Below, piece after piece: positions 42,117-52,602 of a stretch of 64,000 nt of DNA (position 1 is its first letter; the number at the start of each line of letters is the position of its first letter). The stretch lies in the NCBI RefSeq assembly GCF_900089585.1, contig NZ_FLRH01000003.1, positions 186,001 through 250,000 of the forward strand, given 5' to 3'. The position numbers and the translations under genes are program-made. Under the pieces are notes generated by a model. The model searched no databases, had not been told where the DNA came from, and saw nothing but the letters and a program-made list of their open reading frames with translations. The DNA comes from Micromonospora sediminicola (GTDB lineage: Bacteria; Actinomycetota; Actinomycetes; Mycobacteriales; Micromonosporaceae).

Positions 42117-43685
42117 CTAGTAGCCGCGCCACTCCTCGCGGGCGTACTCCAGCACCCTGGGCTGCAACAACGTCGAGGCCGGCACGTCCACCCGGGCCCG
42201 GTCGGCGGGGAAGGCGGCCGCCGCGGCGAGTACCGGCGGGGTGAGGAAGCGCAGCGGCGGCGCATCGGCCGGCAGCGCCAGCTCCGGCGCGGCGTCGCCG
42301 GGCGCGGCGAGCACGAAGCCCCAGTCGCCGAAGCTCGGCACGTCGACGTGGTAGGGCGTGGTGGCGAAGCCCGCCTCGCGCACCGACCGCTCGATCGACC
42401 AGTACGACCGGGGCGCGAAGTAGGGCGAGCCGGACTGGACCACGAGCCGGCCGCCCGGAGCCAGCACCGGCCGGATGAGCGCGTAGAACTCGACCGTGTA
42501 GAGCTTCGCGGTGGCCGTCTCGTCCGGGTCGGGCAGGTCGGCGACCACCACGTCGAAGCGTTCCGTGGCGGTCCGCAGCCAGCCGAACGCGTCCAGGTTC
42601 AACACCCGGACCCGGGGGTCGGTGAGCGACCGGCGGTTCAGCTCGCGCAGCTGCGGCTCGCTGCGGGCCAGCGCGACCACGGCCGGGTCGAGGTCGACCA
42701 GGGTCACCGAGCGCACGTCCGGGTACGTGAGGATCTCCCGCGCGGCCAGCCCGTCGCCGGCGCCGAGCACCAGCACGTCGCCGTGCGGCCCGCGCATCGC
42801 CGGGTGCACCAGCGCCTCGTGGTAGCGGTACTCGTCCACGGAGCTGAACTGGAGGTCACCGTTGAGGAACAGCCGCAGGTCGGTGTCGGTGTGGCCGACC
42901 TCCCGCACCGAGCGGGTCAGCACGATCTCCTGGTAGCGGCTGCGCTCGGCGTGCACCACCGGATCCCGGTAGAGCTGCTGGCGGGCGGTCACCTCGAAGT
43001 CGTGGGCGGTCACCCAGGCGTACCCGAGCAGGAGACCGACCACGACGGCGCCGGCGCCGAGCACGACCCGCGCCCGGCGGCCGAGTTCGGCGCGGAACAC
43101 CGTGAAGACCAGCGCGAGCCCGGCGACGGCGTTCACCGCGCCGACCACCAGCGCGCCCTTGAGCTGGCCGAAGACCGGCATCAGCAGGAACGGGAAGGCC
43201 AGCCCGCCGAGCAGCGCGCCGACGTAGTCGGCGGCGAACAGGTCGGCCACCGCGCTGCCCGCGGACTGCTCCCGGATGCGTTGCAGCATGACCATGAGCA
43301 GCGGGATCTCCGCGCCGATCAGCAGGCCGAGCACGAACGCGGTGCCGACCAGCGCCGGCCCGTAGAGGTCGAGCCACGCGAACGCGGCGTAGAGGCCGAG
43401 CACGGAGAGGCCGCCGAGCAGCGCCAGGGTCAGCTCGATCGCCGCGAACGCGGCCGCCGCGCGGGACTGCAACGGCTTCGCCACCAGCGCGCCGACTCCC
43501 ATCGCGAAGACCATCACGCCGAGCACGATCGACGCCTGGCCGACCGCGTCGCCGATCAGATAGCTGCCCAGCGCGACCAGGGCCAGCTCGTAGACCAGGC
43601 CGCAGGCCGCGCAGACGAAGACCGCGAGCAGGACCGCCGCGCGGGCCGGGCGCCACCGCGGCCGTACGGGCGCGTCGACGGTCAC
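42117..43685 (-). CDS. Membrane-anchored spermidine synthase-like protein
   Basis: 522 aa. Residues 1-220 hold about seven TM helices (FVCAACGLVYELALVALGSYL; LGVMVFAMGVGALVAKPL). Residues about 240-480 are a polyamine aminopropyltransferase-like Rossmann domain: SRYQEIVLTR, FLNGDLQFSSVDEYRYHEALVHPAM, VLVLGAGDGLAAREIL, VTLVDLDPAVVALA, and VVVADLPDPDETATAKLYTVEFY. The key acidic residues are present, so activity is possible; the membrane fusion form is common in bacteria and its substrate is unproven. GTG overlaps the neighbour's stop by 4 nt. Confidence 0.85.
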   Translation of the reverse strand: MTVDAPVRPRWRPARAAVLLAVFVCAACGLVYELALVALGSYLIGDAVGQASIVLGVMVFAMGVGALVAKPLQSRAAAAFAAIELTLALLGGLSVLGLYAAFAWLDLYGPALVGTAFVLGLLIGAEIPLLMVMLQRIREQSAGSAVADLFAADYVGALLGGLAFPFLLMPVFGQLKGALVVGAVNAVAGLALVFTVFRAELGRRARVVLGAGAVVVGLLLGYAWVTAHDFEVTARQQLYRDPVVHAERSRYQEIVLTRSVREVGHTDTDLRLFLNGDLQFSSVDEYRYHEALVHPAMRGPHGDVLVLGAGDGLAAREILTYPDVRSVTLVDLDPAVVALARSEPQLRELNRRSLTDPRVRVLNLDAFGWLRTATERFDVVVADLPDPDETATAKLYTVEFYALIRPVLAPGGRLVVQSGSPYFAPRSYWSIERSVREAGFATTPYHVDVPSFGDWGFVLAAPGDAAPELALPADAPPLRFLTPPVLAAAAAFPADRARVDVPASTLLQPRVLEYAREEWRGY

Positions 43686-44449
43686 GTCTTCTCCCGGGTA
43701 CGCCCGGCGGCGCCCGCCCCGGCGCGCTGCGCGGGCACCGGTCCCCGGAGCTGACGACGGCGTTGCCGCACGCCCACGCCGATGAAGAGCGCGGCGAGCA
43801 GGAACAGCCCGACCGTGGTCAGCAGCAGGATCCACCGGTCCCGCCAGAAGTCGCTGCCGGCGTCCGGCAGCGGGACGGCCGGGGTGGCCGGTTCGGCGGT
43901 GGGGGTGGCGGCCGGGTCGGCCAGCCCCCGCTCGGTGGCGAGCAGCGGCAGCATGGTCGCGGCCCGGGTGACGGCCCAGCCCGGATCGTCGACGAACGCG
44001 TCCTCGTCCAGCCCGAAGCGGCCCAGCCCGGATTCGATCGCGGCCAGGTCGCTGAACTCGATGTCGTCCGACCCCTTCACCCGGATGCTGGCGGAGTCGT
44101 TCGACTCGCTGCTGGACGACGTGTAGATGACGTTGGCGTAGACCTCGATCCACCGGGAGCAGCCGGGCGCGTCCGCGACCGCCGTGCCGTCGCCGAGGTT
44201 CGAGCCGACGCTCACCGGGTCGTACGTGTCGACCAGCTGCCAGCCGTAGCAGATGCCCTGGCTGTCGGCGGCGGCCCGGAGGATGGGCACGGTGCCGGAG
44301 CGCTCGTCGGCCGCCGGGGCAGGCACGTCGGTGTCCGAGTCGCCGCTGATCGCGCCGATGACGCAGGCGCCGACCGTGATGCCGATGATCACCGTCCAGA
44401 TCAGCGCCTGTCGGCGCTTGTTCTGGGTGGCGGTGGCCTTTCCGGCCAT
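43682..44449 (-). CDS. Hypothetical two-TM protein of the polyamine/DUF350 cluster
   Basis: 255 aa. TM1 (about 15-35, LIWTVIIGITVGACVIGAI), an extracytoplasmic domain with two cysteines (GICYGWQL and PGCSRWIEV), and TM2 (about 213-235, LLLTTVGLFLLAALFIGVG), then a basic tail. The outer domain has the DDIEFSDLAAIESGLGRFGLDED segment. No known family recognised. One-nt overlap (TGATG) with the DUF350 gene upstream, and 4 nt with the aminopropyltransferase gene downstream. Confidence 0.75.
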   Translation of the reverse strand: MAGKATATQNKRRQALIWTVIIGITVGACVIGAISGDSDTDVPAPAADERSGTVPILRAAADSQGICYGWQLVDTYDPVSVGSNLGDGTAVADAPGCSRWIEVYANVIYTSSSSESNDSASIRVKGSDDIEFSDLAAIESGLGRFGLDEDAFVDDPGWAVTRAATMLPLLATERGLADPAATPTAEPATPAVPLPDAGSDFWRDRWILLLTTVGLFLLAALFIGVGVRQRRRQLRGPVPAQRAGAGAAGRTREKT

Positions 44450-44871
44450 CAGCTGATCGCGGCGGCGATGATCGCGCCGGTGGCGACGTGCACGGTGGCG
44501 GAGATCCAGACCGCCGGGTGCGGCTCCGGGTCGACCAGCAGCTCGCCGAGCTTGCCGGGGGTGGCCACGTCGAGCAGCACGAAGGCCGCCGCCATGATGA
44601 CCAGCCCGAGGATCCCGTACGCGGCGGAACCGGCCAGCCCGAGCGCGAAGTCGTCGTCGCTGGCCACGATCGCGGCGACCACCACGGTGCCGACACCGAG
44701 CAGGTTGGAGGCGAGCAGCACCGTGGCGTTGCGGTTGCGCTCGGTCCAGATCAGCTCGTGGAGCTTGCCGGGGGTGGCCAGGTCGACCAGCGCGTAGCCG
44801 ATCGCCATGAGGACGACGCCGACCACGCCGTAGGCGAGGGTGACCAGCAGATCGGTGACGAGATGCTGCAC
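44449..44871 (-). CDS. DUF350 membrane protein (YjfL-like, two repeats)
   Basis: 140 aa, four TM helices in two DUF350 repeats. Each repeat has the pattern VLMAIGYALVDLATPGKL and LVIMAAAFVLLDVATPGKL, with a conserved Asp-x-x-Thr-Pro-Gly-Lys at the membrane edge. DUF350 proteins occur with PspA/YjfJ-type and polyamine genes in other bacteria. No biochemical activity is established. Start ATG 44871. Confidence 0.88.
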   Translation of the reverse strand: MQHLVTDLLVTLAYGVVGVVLMAIGYALVDLATPGKLHELIWTERNRNATVLLASNLLGVGTVVVAAIVASDDDFALGLAGSAAYGILGLVIMAAAFVLLDVATPGKLGELLVDPEPHPAVWISATVHVATGAIIAAAIS

Positions 44872-44901
44872 AGGGACTCCAGGGTGAGGGGGTCGGACGG
44901 G

Positions 44902-45327
44902 CTACTTGCCGGCGCCGGGGCCGCCGCCCCGGACGGTGCTGCCCCGGCCCCAGCCCCAGCTGTTGCCGACGACGCGGTGGTACCGGGGGTAGGCGGTGGA
45001 CATCTTCTCCAGCAGGATCACCGAGCCGACGGCGAGCGGGAGGATCACCACCGAGTCGTCGTCGTAGCGCAGGTAGACGCCGCTGCCGTCGACGTACTGG
45101 TCGGCCGGCTGCCACGCGTCGGTGATCTCCTTCGACACCTGGCTGGGCGACTGCTTCGACGTGTAGGCGACCGCCTGGGCGCCGATGTCCCGGCCCGACG
45201 CGCGGGAGAAGTGGTCCTCCACGTAGCCGCGGGGCGAGAAGTTGCCGTAGAAGATCGTGAAGGCGGCGATGAGGGCGCCGACGACGGCGACCGCCACCCC
45301 GACCACGAACCACCGTCGGTACGTCAC
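44902..45327 (-). CDS. DUF4247 family protein
   Basis: A 141-aa single-TM protein. N-terminal TM (about 6-26, FVVGVAVAVVGALIAAFTIFYG), then an exported domain with YVEDHFSRASGRDIGAQAVAYTSKQSPSQV and YVDGSGVYLRYDDDSVVILPL, and a Gly-rich end. This fits DUF4247. GTG start overlaps the DUF2617 stop by 4 nt. Function unknown; it works within the envelope from its topology. Confidence 0.8.
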   Translation of the reverse strand: MTYRRWFVVGVAVAVVGALIAAFTIFYGNFSPRGYVEDHFSRASGRDIGAQAVAYTSKQSPSQVSKEITDAWQPADQYVDGSGVYLRYDDDSVVILPLAVGSVILLEKMSTAYPRYHRVVGNSWGWGRGSTVRGGGPGAGK

Positions 45328-45818
45328 AGCTCTTCCACCACCGTCTCGGTCAGGACCAGCTCGTTGGTCTGGGGGTAGGCGTGCCACGTGCGCCAGGCGA
45401 GCGTGCCGCCGGGCGGGTCGGGGCGGACGGCGAGCGCGGTGACCGCGTCCTCGTCGCCGGGAAAGACGCCGACCAGCGCGTACGGGTCTTCGGCCAGCTC
45501 GGCGCGGAGCGCCGCGACCCGGGTGCGGAGGCCGTCGCCGGCCGGGCGGAGCACCGTGGCGGTGAACCGGTAGCCGACGGTCTCGTCGTGCAGCGTGTCC
45601 GGCAGGTGCGGCGGGCGGCCGGGCAGGCAGGCGACCGTCTCGGTCAGCCCGCCCAGCACCACCTGGTGGGAGGCGCCGAGCAGGCGCAGCCGCAGCCACG
45701 TGCCGCCCGGCAGGTCGAGGTCGCGCACGGCCAGCGCCGGCAGCTCCGGGCCGCCGAGGGTCAGGCTGAGGTCGGCGGCGCGGCTGTCGACGTACGGGGT
45801 GTGCAGAGCGACGAGCAC
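45324..45818 (-). CDS. DUF2617 family protein
   Basis: A 164-aa soluble beta-rich protein matching DUF2617: PYVDSRAADLSLTLGG, ASHQVVLGG, ETVACLPG, YRFTATV and VGVFPGDEDAVTALAV. No catalytic site is known. It is 2 nt after the DUF4178 gene and coupled to DUF4247. GTG start. Confidence 0.82.
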   Translation of the reverse strand: MLVALHTPYVDSRAADLSLTLGGPELPALAVRDLDLPGGTWLRLRLLGASHQVVLGGLTETVACLPGRPPHLPDTLHDETVGYRFTATVLRPAGDGLRTRVAALRAELAEDPYALVGVFPGDEDAVTALAVRPDPPGGTLAWRTWHAYPQTNELVLTETVVEEL

Positions 45819-45820
45819 GC

Positions 45821-46456
45821 CTACTTCACCTGGTCCGGGCCGCCCTGCGGGTAGATCATCACCTCGGCCCGGCGCAGTTCGTCGCCGAGGTTCACCTCCC
45901 AGCCGGCCTCGCCGTACGCCTCGAACGACAGCCGGGCCCCGCCGGGCGCCTGGTAGTCGTGGTAGCGCATCGTGCCGCGCGGGTCCAGGCCGGTGCCCTC
46001 GGTCGCGGTGTAGCGCGCCTGGCCCGACTCGTCCCAGTTGTAGCGGCGGCCGGCGATCTCCAGCGTCGGGGCGCCCGGCGTCACCGTGGCGCCCGGCTCG
46101 CTGGTCCAGAGCACCATCTCCAGGTCCGGCTCCGCCTCGACGGAGAGCCAGCGCTTCACCCCGCCCGCGTCATCGAGCAGGTGCTCCGCCCAGCTCCAGC
46201 CGCCCTCGACCAGGTGCACCGAGCCGCGCACGGTGTAGGGGACCTGCCGGATCTCGATGATGTCGCCGGGCTTGAGCGCGCGGGGGTCACCCCGCAGCGC
46301 GTCCGTGTCCCGGTCCCGGAACGGGTCCCCGGGCGTCGCCGCCTGCGGGCGGGCCGCCGAGCGGGACCGGCGCAGCGCGATCACGGCGATCACCACGCCG
46401 GCCACCCCGACCAGGCACCCCAGCGTGGTCACCAGGTACGCCACCGAACCGTTCAC
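45821..46456 (-). CDS. DUF4178 family membrane-anchored protein
   Basis: 211 aa: N-terminal TM (about 6-28, AYLVTTLGCLVGVAGVVIAVIAL), a short linker, then a DUF4178 beta domain with LKPGDIIEIRQVPYTVRGSVHLVEGGWSWAEHLLDD, RWLSVEAEPDLEMVLW, and YHDYQAPGGARLSFEAYGE. The GTG start has GGGGGAGG 6 nt upstream. It is the first gene of the coupled DUF4178-DUF2617-DUF4247-DUF350-hypothetical-aminopropyltransferase series. Confidence 0.82.
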   Translation of the reverse strand: MNGSVAYLVTTLGCLVGVAGVVIAVIALRRSRSAARPQAATPGDPFRDRDTDALRGDPRALKPGDIIEIRQVPYTVRGSVHLVEGGWSWAEHLLDDAGGVKRWLSVEAEPDLEMVLWTSEPGATVTPGAPTLEIAGRRYNWDESGQARYTATEGTGLDPRGTMRYHDYQAPGGARLSFEAYGEAGWEVNLGDELRRAEVMIYPQGGPDQVK

Positions 46457-46543
46457 GAGCGCCTCCCCCCAACATGCATCGGCGGAGACGGTAACAACCC
46501 CGCGCACCCCCGCCGAAGTGCCGTTCGTTGAGTGTGCGGTCAG

Positions 46544-46900
46544 CTACTCTCGGCCGCCGGCCAGCCGCTCGGCGGCGTACTCACGCAGCGTTGCGCGGCC
46601 CATCACGCATCCGCTGAACGTGGTGAACTCCCCGTCGTCGTCGCGCAACCGTTCCCAGGCCGCCCGCCCGGCCGCCGGGTCGACCGCCTCCAGCAACGTC
46701 GCCGCGTAGGCCCTTCCGGCGGGCGAACCCTTCCGGAGCAGCCGGTCGAGCTTCTTCCGGGCCGCCTCCGGGTGTTCGCGCAGCGCCTGCTCCGCCTGCC
46801 GGTACGCCTCGGTCGCGGGCAGGATCTGCCCCGCGAACCCGACCCCGCCGAAGGCCAGGGTGTCCGCGCCCTCGAGTTCCCGCTCCCACTTCCCGCTCAT
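46544..46900 (-). CDS. Hypothetical HEAT-like protein
   Basis: 118 aa, helical and Ala-rich. ALREHPEAARKKLDRLLRKGSPAGRAYAATLLEAVDPAAGRAAWERL looks like one or two HEAT-type helix pairs. N-terminal ADTLAFGGVGFAGQILPATEAY may be a conserved feature. No named family recognised. Separate from the DUF cluster by 88 nt. Confidence 0.65.
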   Translation of the reverse strand: MSGKWERELEGADTLAFGGVGFAGQILPATEAYRQAEQALREHPEAARKKLDRLLRKGSPAGRAYAATLLEAVDPAAGRAAWERLRDDDGEFTTFSGCVMGRATLREYAAERLAGGRE

Positions 46901-46946
46901 GCCCCACTATGTGCCCACCCCGCCCACCCCTCACCCCTCGCAGGTA

Positions 46947-46997
46947 AGGAAGGGACCCCTGTTAACGCCTCCGGTAGAGGAAGGGACCCTTGTTAAC
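46947..46997 (+). repeat. Family-A interspersed repeat, copy 5
   Basis: Units 46947-46966 and 46978-46997 with the 11-nt spacer GCCTCCGGTAG. Both units carry AAGGGACCC in place of AAGGGCCCC, so they changed together. Confidence 0.9.
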
Positions 46998-47438
46998 GCC
47001 CACGACGCGCAGCACCAGCGGCACGCAGGGCGCACCGTTGATCAAGGAGTCGTGGAGCCGGTTCGGTCAGGTCAGCCGGGTCGTCGCTGACCGAGGCCAC
47101 CAGCAGTGGGCCGGCGGCCATGGTGACACCGTCACCGATGGTGGAGACCGCGGAGGCGGTCCACAGTCTGGTGAAGTCCGCGCCGAGACGCGCGGAAACA
47201 AGGGCACGCGAGAAGAGCTCCTCGAGCCAGGAAGGGAAACGGTCATGAGGGACCGCTTCGCGGCGAGGAGCACCACGCCGCCGGGACCCGGCGGCGAAGC
47301 GTCAGCGAGCGGAGTGCTCTCGCGGCGAAGCGGGGACCGTCAGCAGGCCGAGGCGCATCTGCGGCTTCCCAACTGTCGATCGACGTTCCGGGCAGGATGT
47401 TCGGCCGACGCCCGCGGCGCTGTCCGTCCCACCGGATG

Positions 47439-47471
47439 GCGAAGGCCCGGCCTGGACGGCCGGGCCTTCGC
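47439..47471 (-). terminator. Terminator after clpB
   Basis: 14-bp perfect arms GCGAAGGCCCGGCC and complement, 5-nt loop. Confidence 0.85.
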
Positions 47472-47484
47472 GGGGTGCTACGGG

Positions 47485-50076
<2,592 letters not shown>

Positions 50077-50121
50077 GGGCTCCCCCGGATCGGCGTGTCC
50101 ACTGGGAACGACACAACCAGA

Positions 50122-50142
50122 CTTGAGTCTATTCCGCTCAAC
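50122..50142 (-). promoter_or_regulatory. HAIR (HspR-binding) operator upstream of clpB
   Basis: CTTGAGT-CTATTCC-GCTCAAC matches the HspR-associated inverted repeat CTTGAGT-N7-ACTCAAG at 12 of 14 arm positions. It lies 46 nt before the clpB start. Confidence 0.8.
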
Positions 50143-50164
50143 TCCAGCGGTGTGACCTGAGTCA

Positions 50165-50803
50165 CTACTTCGCTCGCCACCGCCAGTCGAACTCTCCCGC
50201 CGCCGGCGGCGGCCCGGGCAGCGGCGGCCCGGGCACGGCCAGGCCGGCCAGCAGCACCGCGAGGTGGCGGCGGCGCAGCTGCCGGGTCCGGTCCGGATCG
50301 GGTACGCGAATCGCGGCGCACCCCTCCAGCAGCAGCCCGACGTCCTGCGTCACCACGTCCGGTCGGAGCCGCCCGGCGTCCCGCGCCCGCCCGACCAGCC
50401 CGTCGACCAGCTCGTTCGCGCGCACCGCGGCCCGGCCCATCTCCTCGGTGGGCGTGAAGGTGCCGGCGAGGTGCACGGTGAGGGAGTGCACGTCGGCGTC
50501 GACGACGCGCTCCAGGAAGCCGGCGAACGCGGCCCAGTCGTCCGGCTCGGCGACGGCCTCCTCGGCCGCCGCGACGAACCGGAGCAGACCGTCGTGGCAG
50601 AGCGTGCGCAGCAGGTCCTCCTTGCCGGCGTACCGGCGGTAGAGGGCACTGATGCCGACGCCGGCCCGCTCGGCGACGGCGGCGATCGGCGCCTTCGGGT
50701 CGTCCAGGAAGACGGTGCGTGCCGCCGCCAGGATCGCGGCGTCGTTGCGGGCCGCCTGCGCGCGCCGGCCGGCCAGCGGCAGGTCGTCGGTCGGGTTCGA
50801 CAT
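50165..50803 (-). CDS. TetR-family regulator of epoxide hydrolase gene
   Basis: A 212-aa TetR protein. HTH at about residues 20-65 (AARTVFLDDPKAPIAAVAERAGVGISALYRRYAGKEDLL), C-terminal ligand domain with a SigR-like helical pattern, and a Pro-rich end. It is divergent from an epoxide hydrolase gene across 82 nt rich in GGAACG/CGTTCC palindromes. ATG 50803. Confidence 0.9.
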   Translation of the reverse strand: MSNPTDDLPLAGRRAQAARNDAAILAAARTVFLDDPKAPIAAVAERAGVGISALYRRYAGKEDLLRTLCHDGLLRFVAAAEEAVAEPDDWAAFAGFLERVVDADVHSLTVHLAGTFTPTEEMGRAAVRANELVDGLVGRARDAGRLRPDVVTQDVGLLLEGCAAIRVPDPDRTRQLRRRHLAVLLAGLAVPGPPLPGPPPAAGEFDWRWRAK

Positions 50804-50820
50804 GCGTCGACGATAACAGT

Positions 50821-50875
50821 GGAACGGATCGTTCCGCTCTGCTACGTTAGAACGGAACGAAACATTCCGTTCCGA
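50821..50875. promoter_or_regulatory. Palindromes in TetR/epoxide hydrolase divergent promoter
   Basis: GGAACG-GAT-CGTTCC (50821-50835) and a second element with CGGAACG-AAA-CATTCCG around 50855-50871. Probably two operator copies of the adjacent TetR regulator. Confidence 0.6.
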
Positions 50876-50885
50876 GGGAGAAGTC

Positions 50886-52022
50886 ATGTCGGCCACCGCT
50901 CTCCGTCCCTACCGCGTCGAGATCCCGCAGACCGCCCTGGACGACCTCGCCGACCGGCTGCGGCGCACCATCTGGCCGGGCGAGCTGCCCGACGCCGGCA
51001 CGGCGTACGGCATGCCGACCGCCCGGGTCCGCGAGCTGGCGACCTACTGGCTGGAGACGTTCGACTGGCGGGCGGTCGAGGCCCGACTGAACGCGCACCC
51101 GCAGTTCGTCACCGAGATCGACGGCGAGGAGATCCACTTCCTGCACGTCCGGTCGTCCCGGCCGGACGCCACCCCGCTGGTGCTCACCCACGGCTGGCCC
51201 GGTTCCGTGGTCGAGTACCTGGACGTGATCGCCCCACTGGCCGAGCCGACCGACCCGGCCGCGCCCGCGTTCCACCTGGTGATCCCGTCGCTGCCCGGAT
51301 TCGGCTTCTCCGGCCCGACCCGCAGCGCCGGCTGGAACCGCTACCGCACCGCCCGGGCCTGGGCCGAGCTGATGGCCCGCCTCGGCTACGACCGGTACGG
51401 CGCGGTCGGCAACGACGCCGGCTCGATGATCTCGCCCGAACTCGGCCGCCTCGACCCGGACCACGTGCTCGGCGTGCACGTCACCCAGCTCTTCTCGTTC
51501 CCGTCCGGCGACCCGGCCGAGTTCGACGGGCTCTCCGACGCCGACCAGGCGGCGCTGCGCCACCTCCAGTGGTTCTACGAGAACAAGTTCTCCTTCAACC
51601 AGGTGCACAGCCAGCAGCCGCAGACGCTGGCGTTCGCGCTGGCCGACTCGCCGGTCGGCCTGCTCGCCTGGAACGGGCAACTCCTCGACGAGAACCTCGA
51701 CCCGGACTTCGTCCTGGCCAACGTCGCCGTCTACTGGTTCACCGGCACCGCCGCCTCGTCGATGCGCTTCTACTGGGAGGACGCCCACGCCACCGAGCAG
51801 CCGACCGGGCCGACGACGGCACCGACCGCGGTGGCGATGTTCCCCGGGGACTTCCAGTCGATCCGCCGGTTCGCCGACCGGGACCACGCCGGCATCGTCA
51901 GCTGGCACGCCTTCGACGCCGGGCCCGACCGGGGCGGGGACGTCGGCGGGCACTACGCCGCACACCAGGCCACCGACGTGCTGGTCGGCGACATCCGGCA
52001 GTTCTTCGCCGGGCTCCGTTGA
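50886..52022 (+). CDS. Epoxide hydrolase (EHN/alpha-beta hydrolase)
   Basis: A 378-aa epoxide hydrolase of the EPHX1-like type. N-terminal EHN segment (IPQTALDDLADRLRRTIWPGEL), oxyanion motif HGWPGS, nucleophile Asp in GNDAGS, and the C-terminal catalytic His in GGHYAAHQ. The nucleophile motif is GNDAG, not the usual GxDWG. SD GAGGGAG upstream. Regulated probably by the divergent TetR. Substrate unknown, possibly xenobiotic epoxides. Confidence 0.92.
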   Translation: MSATALRPYRVEIPQTALDDLADRLRRTIWPGELPDAGTAYGMPTARVRELATYWLETFDWRAVEARLNAHPQFVTEIDGEEIHFLHVRSSRPDATPLVLTHGWPGSVVEYLDVIAPLAEPTDPAAPAFHLVIPSLPGFGFSGPTRSAGWNRYRTARAWAELMARLGYDRYGAVGNDAGSMISPELGRLDPDHVLGVHVTQLFSFPSGDPAEFDGLSDADQAALRHLQWFYENKFSFNQVHSQQPQTLAFALADSPVGLLAWNGQLLDENLDPDFVLANVAVYWFTGTAASSMRFYWEDAHATEQPTGPTTAPTAVAMFPGDFQSIRRFADRDHAGIVSWHAFDAGPDRGGDVGGHYAAHQATDVLVGDIRQFFAGLR

Positions 52023-52029
52023 GCCCGAC

Positions 52030-52061
52030 CCCGGTCGAGGGCCCCGCGGCCCTCGACCGGG
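52030..52061 (+). terminator. Terminator after epoxide hydrolase
   Basis: 14-bp perfect arms (52030-52043, 52048-52061), 4-nt loop. Confidence 0.85.
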
Positions 52062-52083
52062 CGTCGCGGTCGGCGAGGCAGGG

Positions 52084-52089
52084 TAGCCT
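52084..52089 (+). promoter_or_regulatory. -10 box TAGCCT, probable leaderless transcript
   Basis: TAGCCT lies 7 nt before the GTG of the antiporter regulator gene, with no ribosome site in between. Confidence 0.4.
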
Positions 52090-52096
52090 CACCCGC

Positions 52097-52597
52097 GTGC
52101 GAGTACGTGTCGAACAGACCGCCTTACCGGGGATCGGCGTCCGTCATGACCTGATGACGGAGTCGGGCCGCCGGCTCGGTGTGGTCTCCCACCGCAATGG
52201 CCGCCGCGACCTGGTCCTCTACGACCCGGACGATCCCGACTCCTGCCAGCACGACATACCGCTGACCGACGACGAGGCCGAGGCGTTGGCCGACATCCTC
52301 GGCGCGTCGCTGATGCTGGGCCAGCTCTCCGGGCTGCGCGAGCAGGCCGCCGGGCTGCTGACCGAGCAGATCGTGATGCCGGCCGGCTCGAAGTACGTCA
52401 ACCGGCGGCTGGGCGACACCAAGGCACGCACGCGGACCAGCGCCTCCATCGTGGCGGTGCTGCGTCAGGGCGAGGTGAACGTCTCGCCCGACCCCACCTT
52501 CCGGTTCGAAGCCGGCGACGTGATCGTCGTGGTCGGAACCCGTCAGGGTCTTGACGGCGTCACCGCGATCCTCGCCGAGACCGACCCGGACGGCTGA
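52097..52597 (+). CDS. Cation:proton antiporter regulatory subunit (KhtT-like, TrkA-C)
   Basis: 166 aa, soluble. N-terminal KhtT-N-like domain (TALPGIGVRHDLMTESGRRLGVVSHRNGRRDLVLYDPDD), helical middle and a TrkA-C domain (ASIVAVLRQGEVNVSPDPTFRFEAGDVIVVVGTRQGLDGV). This is the KhtT-type regulatory subunit. It comes 5 nt before the CPA2 antiporter gene, forming the KhtTU pair that effluxes K+ under regulation by the subunit's ligand, probably c-di-AMP or a nucleotide by family analogy. Confidence 0.9.
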   Translation: MRVRVEQTALPGIGVRHDLMTESGRRLGVVSHRNGRRDLVLYDPDDPDSCQHDIPLTDDEAEALADILGASLMLGQLSGLREQAAGLLTEQIVMPAGSKYVNRRLGDTKARTRTSASIVAVLRQGEVNVSPDPTFRFEAGDVIVVVGTRQGLDGVTAILAETDPDG

Positions 52598-52602
52598 CGC
52601 GT

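Larger units (their letters stand above)
46901..47484. other. Gene-free stretch between a hypothetical gene and clpB
   Basis: About 580 nt. It holds family-A copy 5 (46947-46997), the clpB terminator (47439-47471) and, around 47245-47340, imperfect GC-rich palindromes of REP type. The open frames across it lack ribosome sites and consistent codon bias. I see no gene, though a decayed one near 47040-47240 cannot be excluded. Confidence 0.6.

Noticed and set aside
47040..47240. Possible globin- or other gene remnant
   Set aside because: The three frames were read; no motif run or codon bias is convincing.
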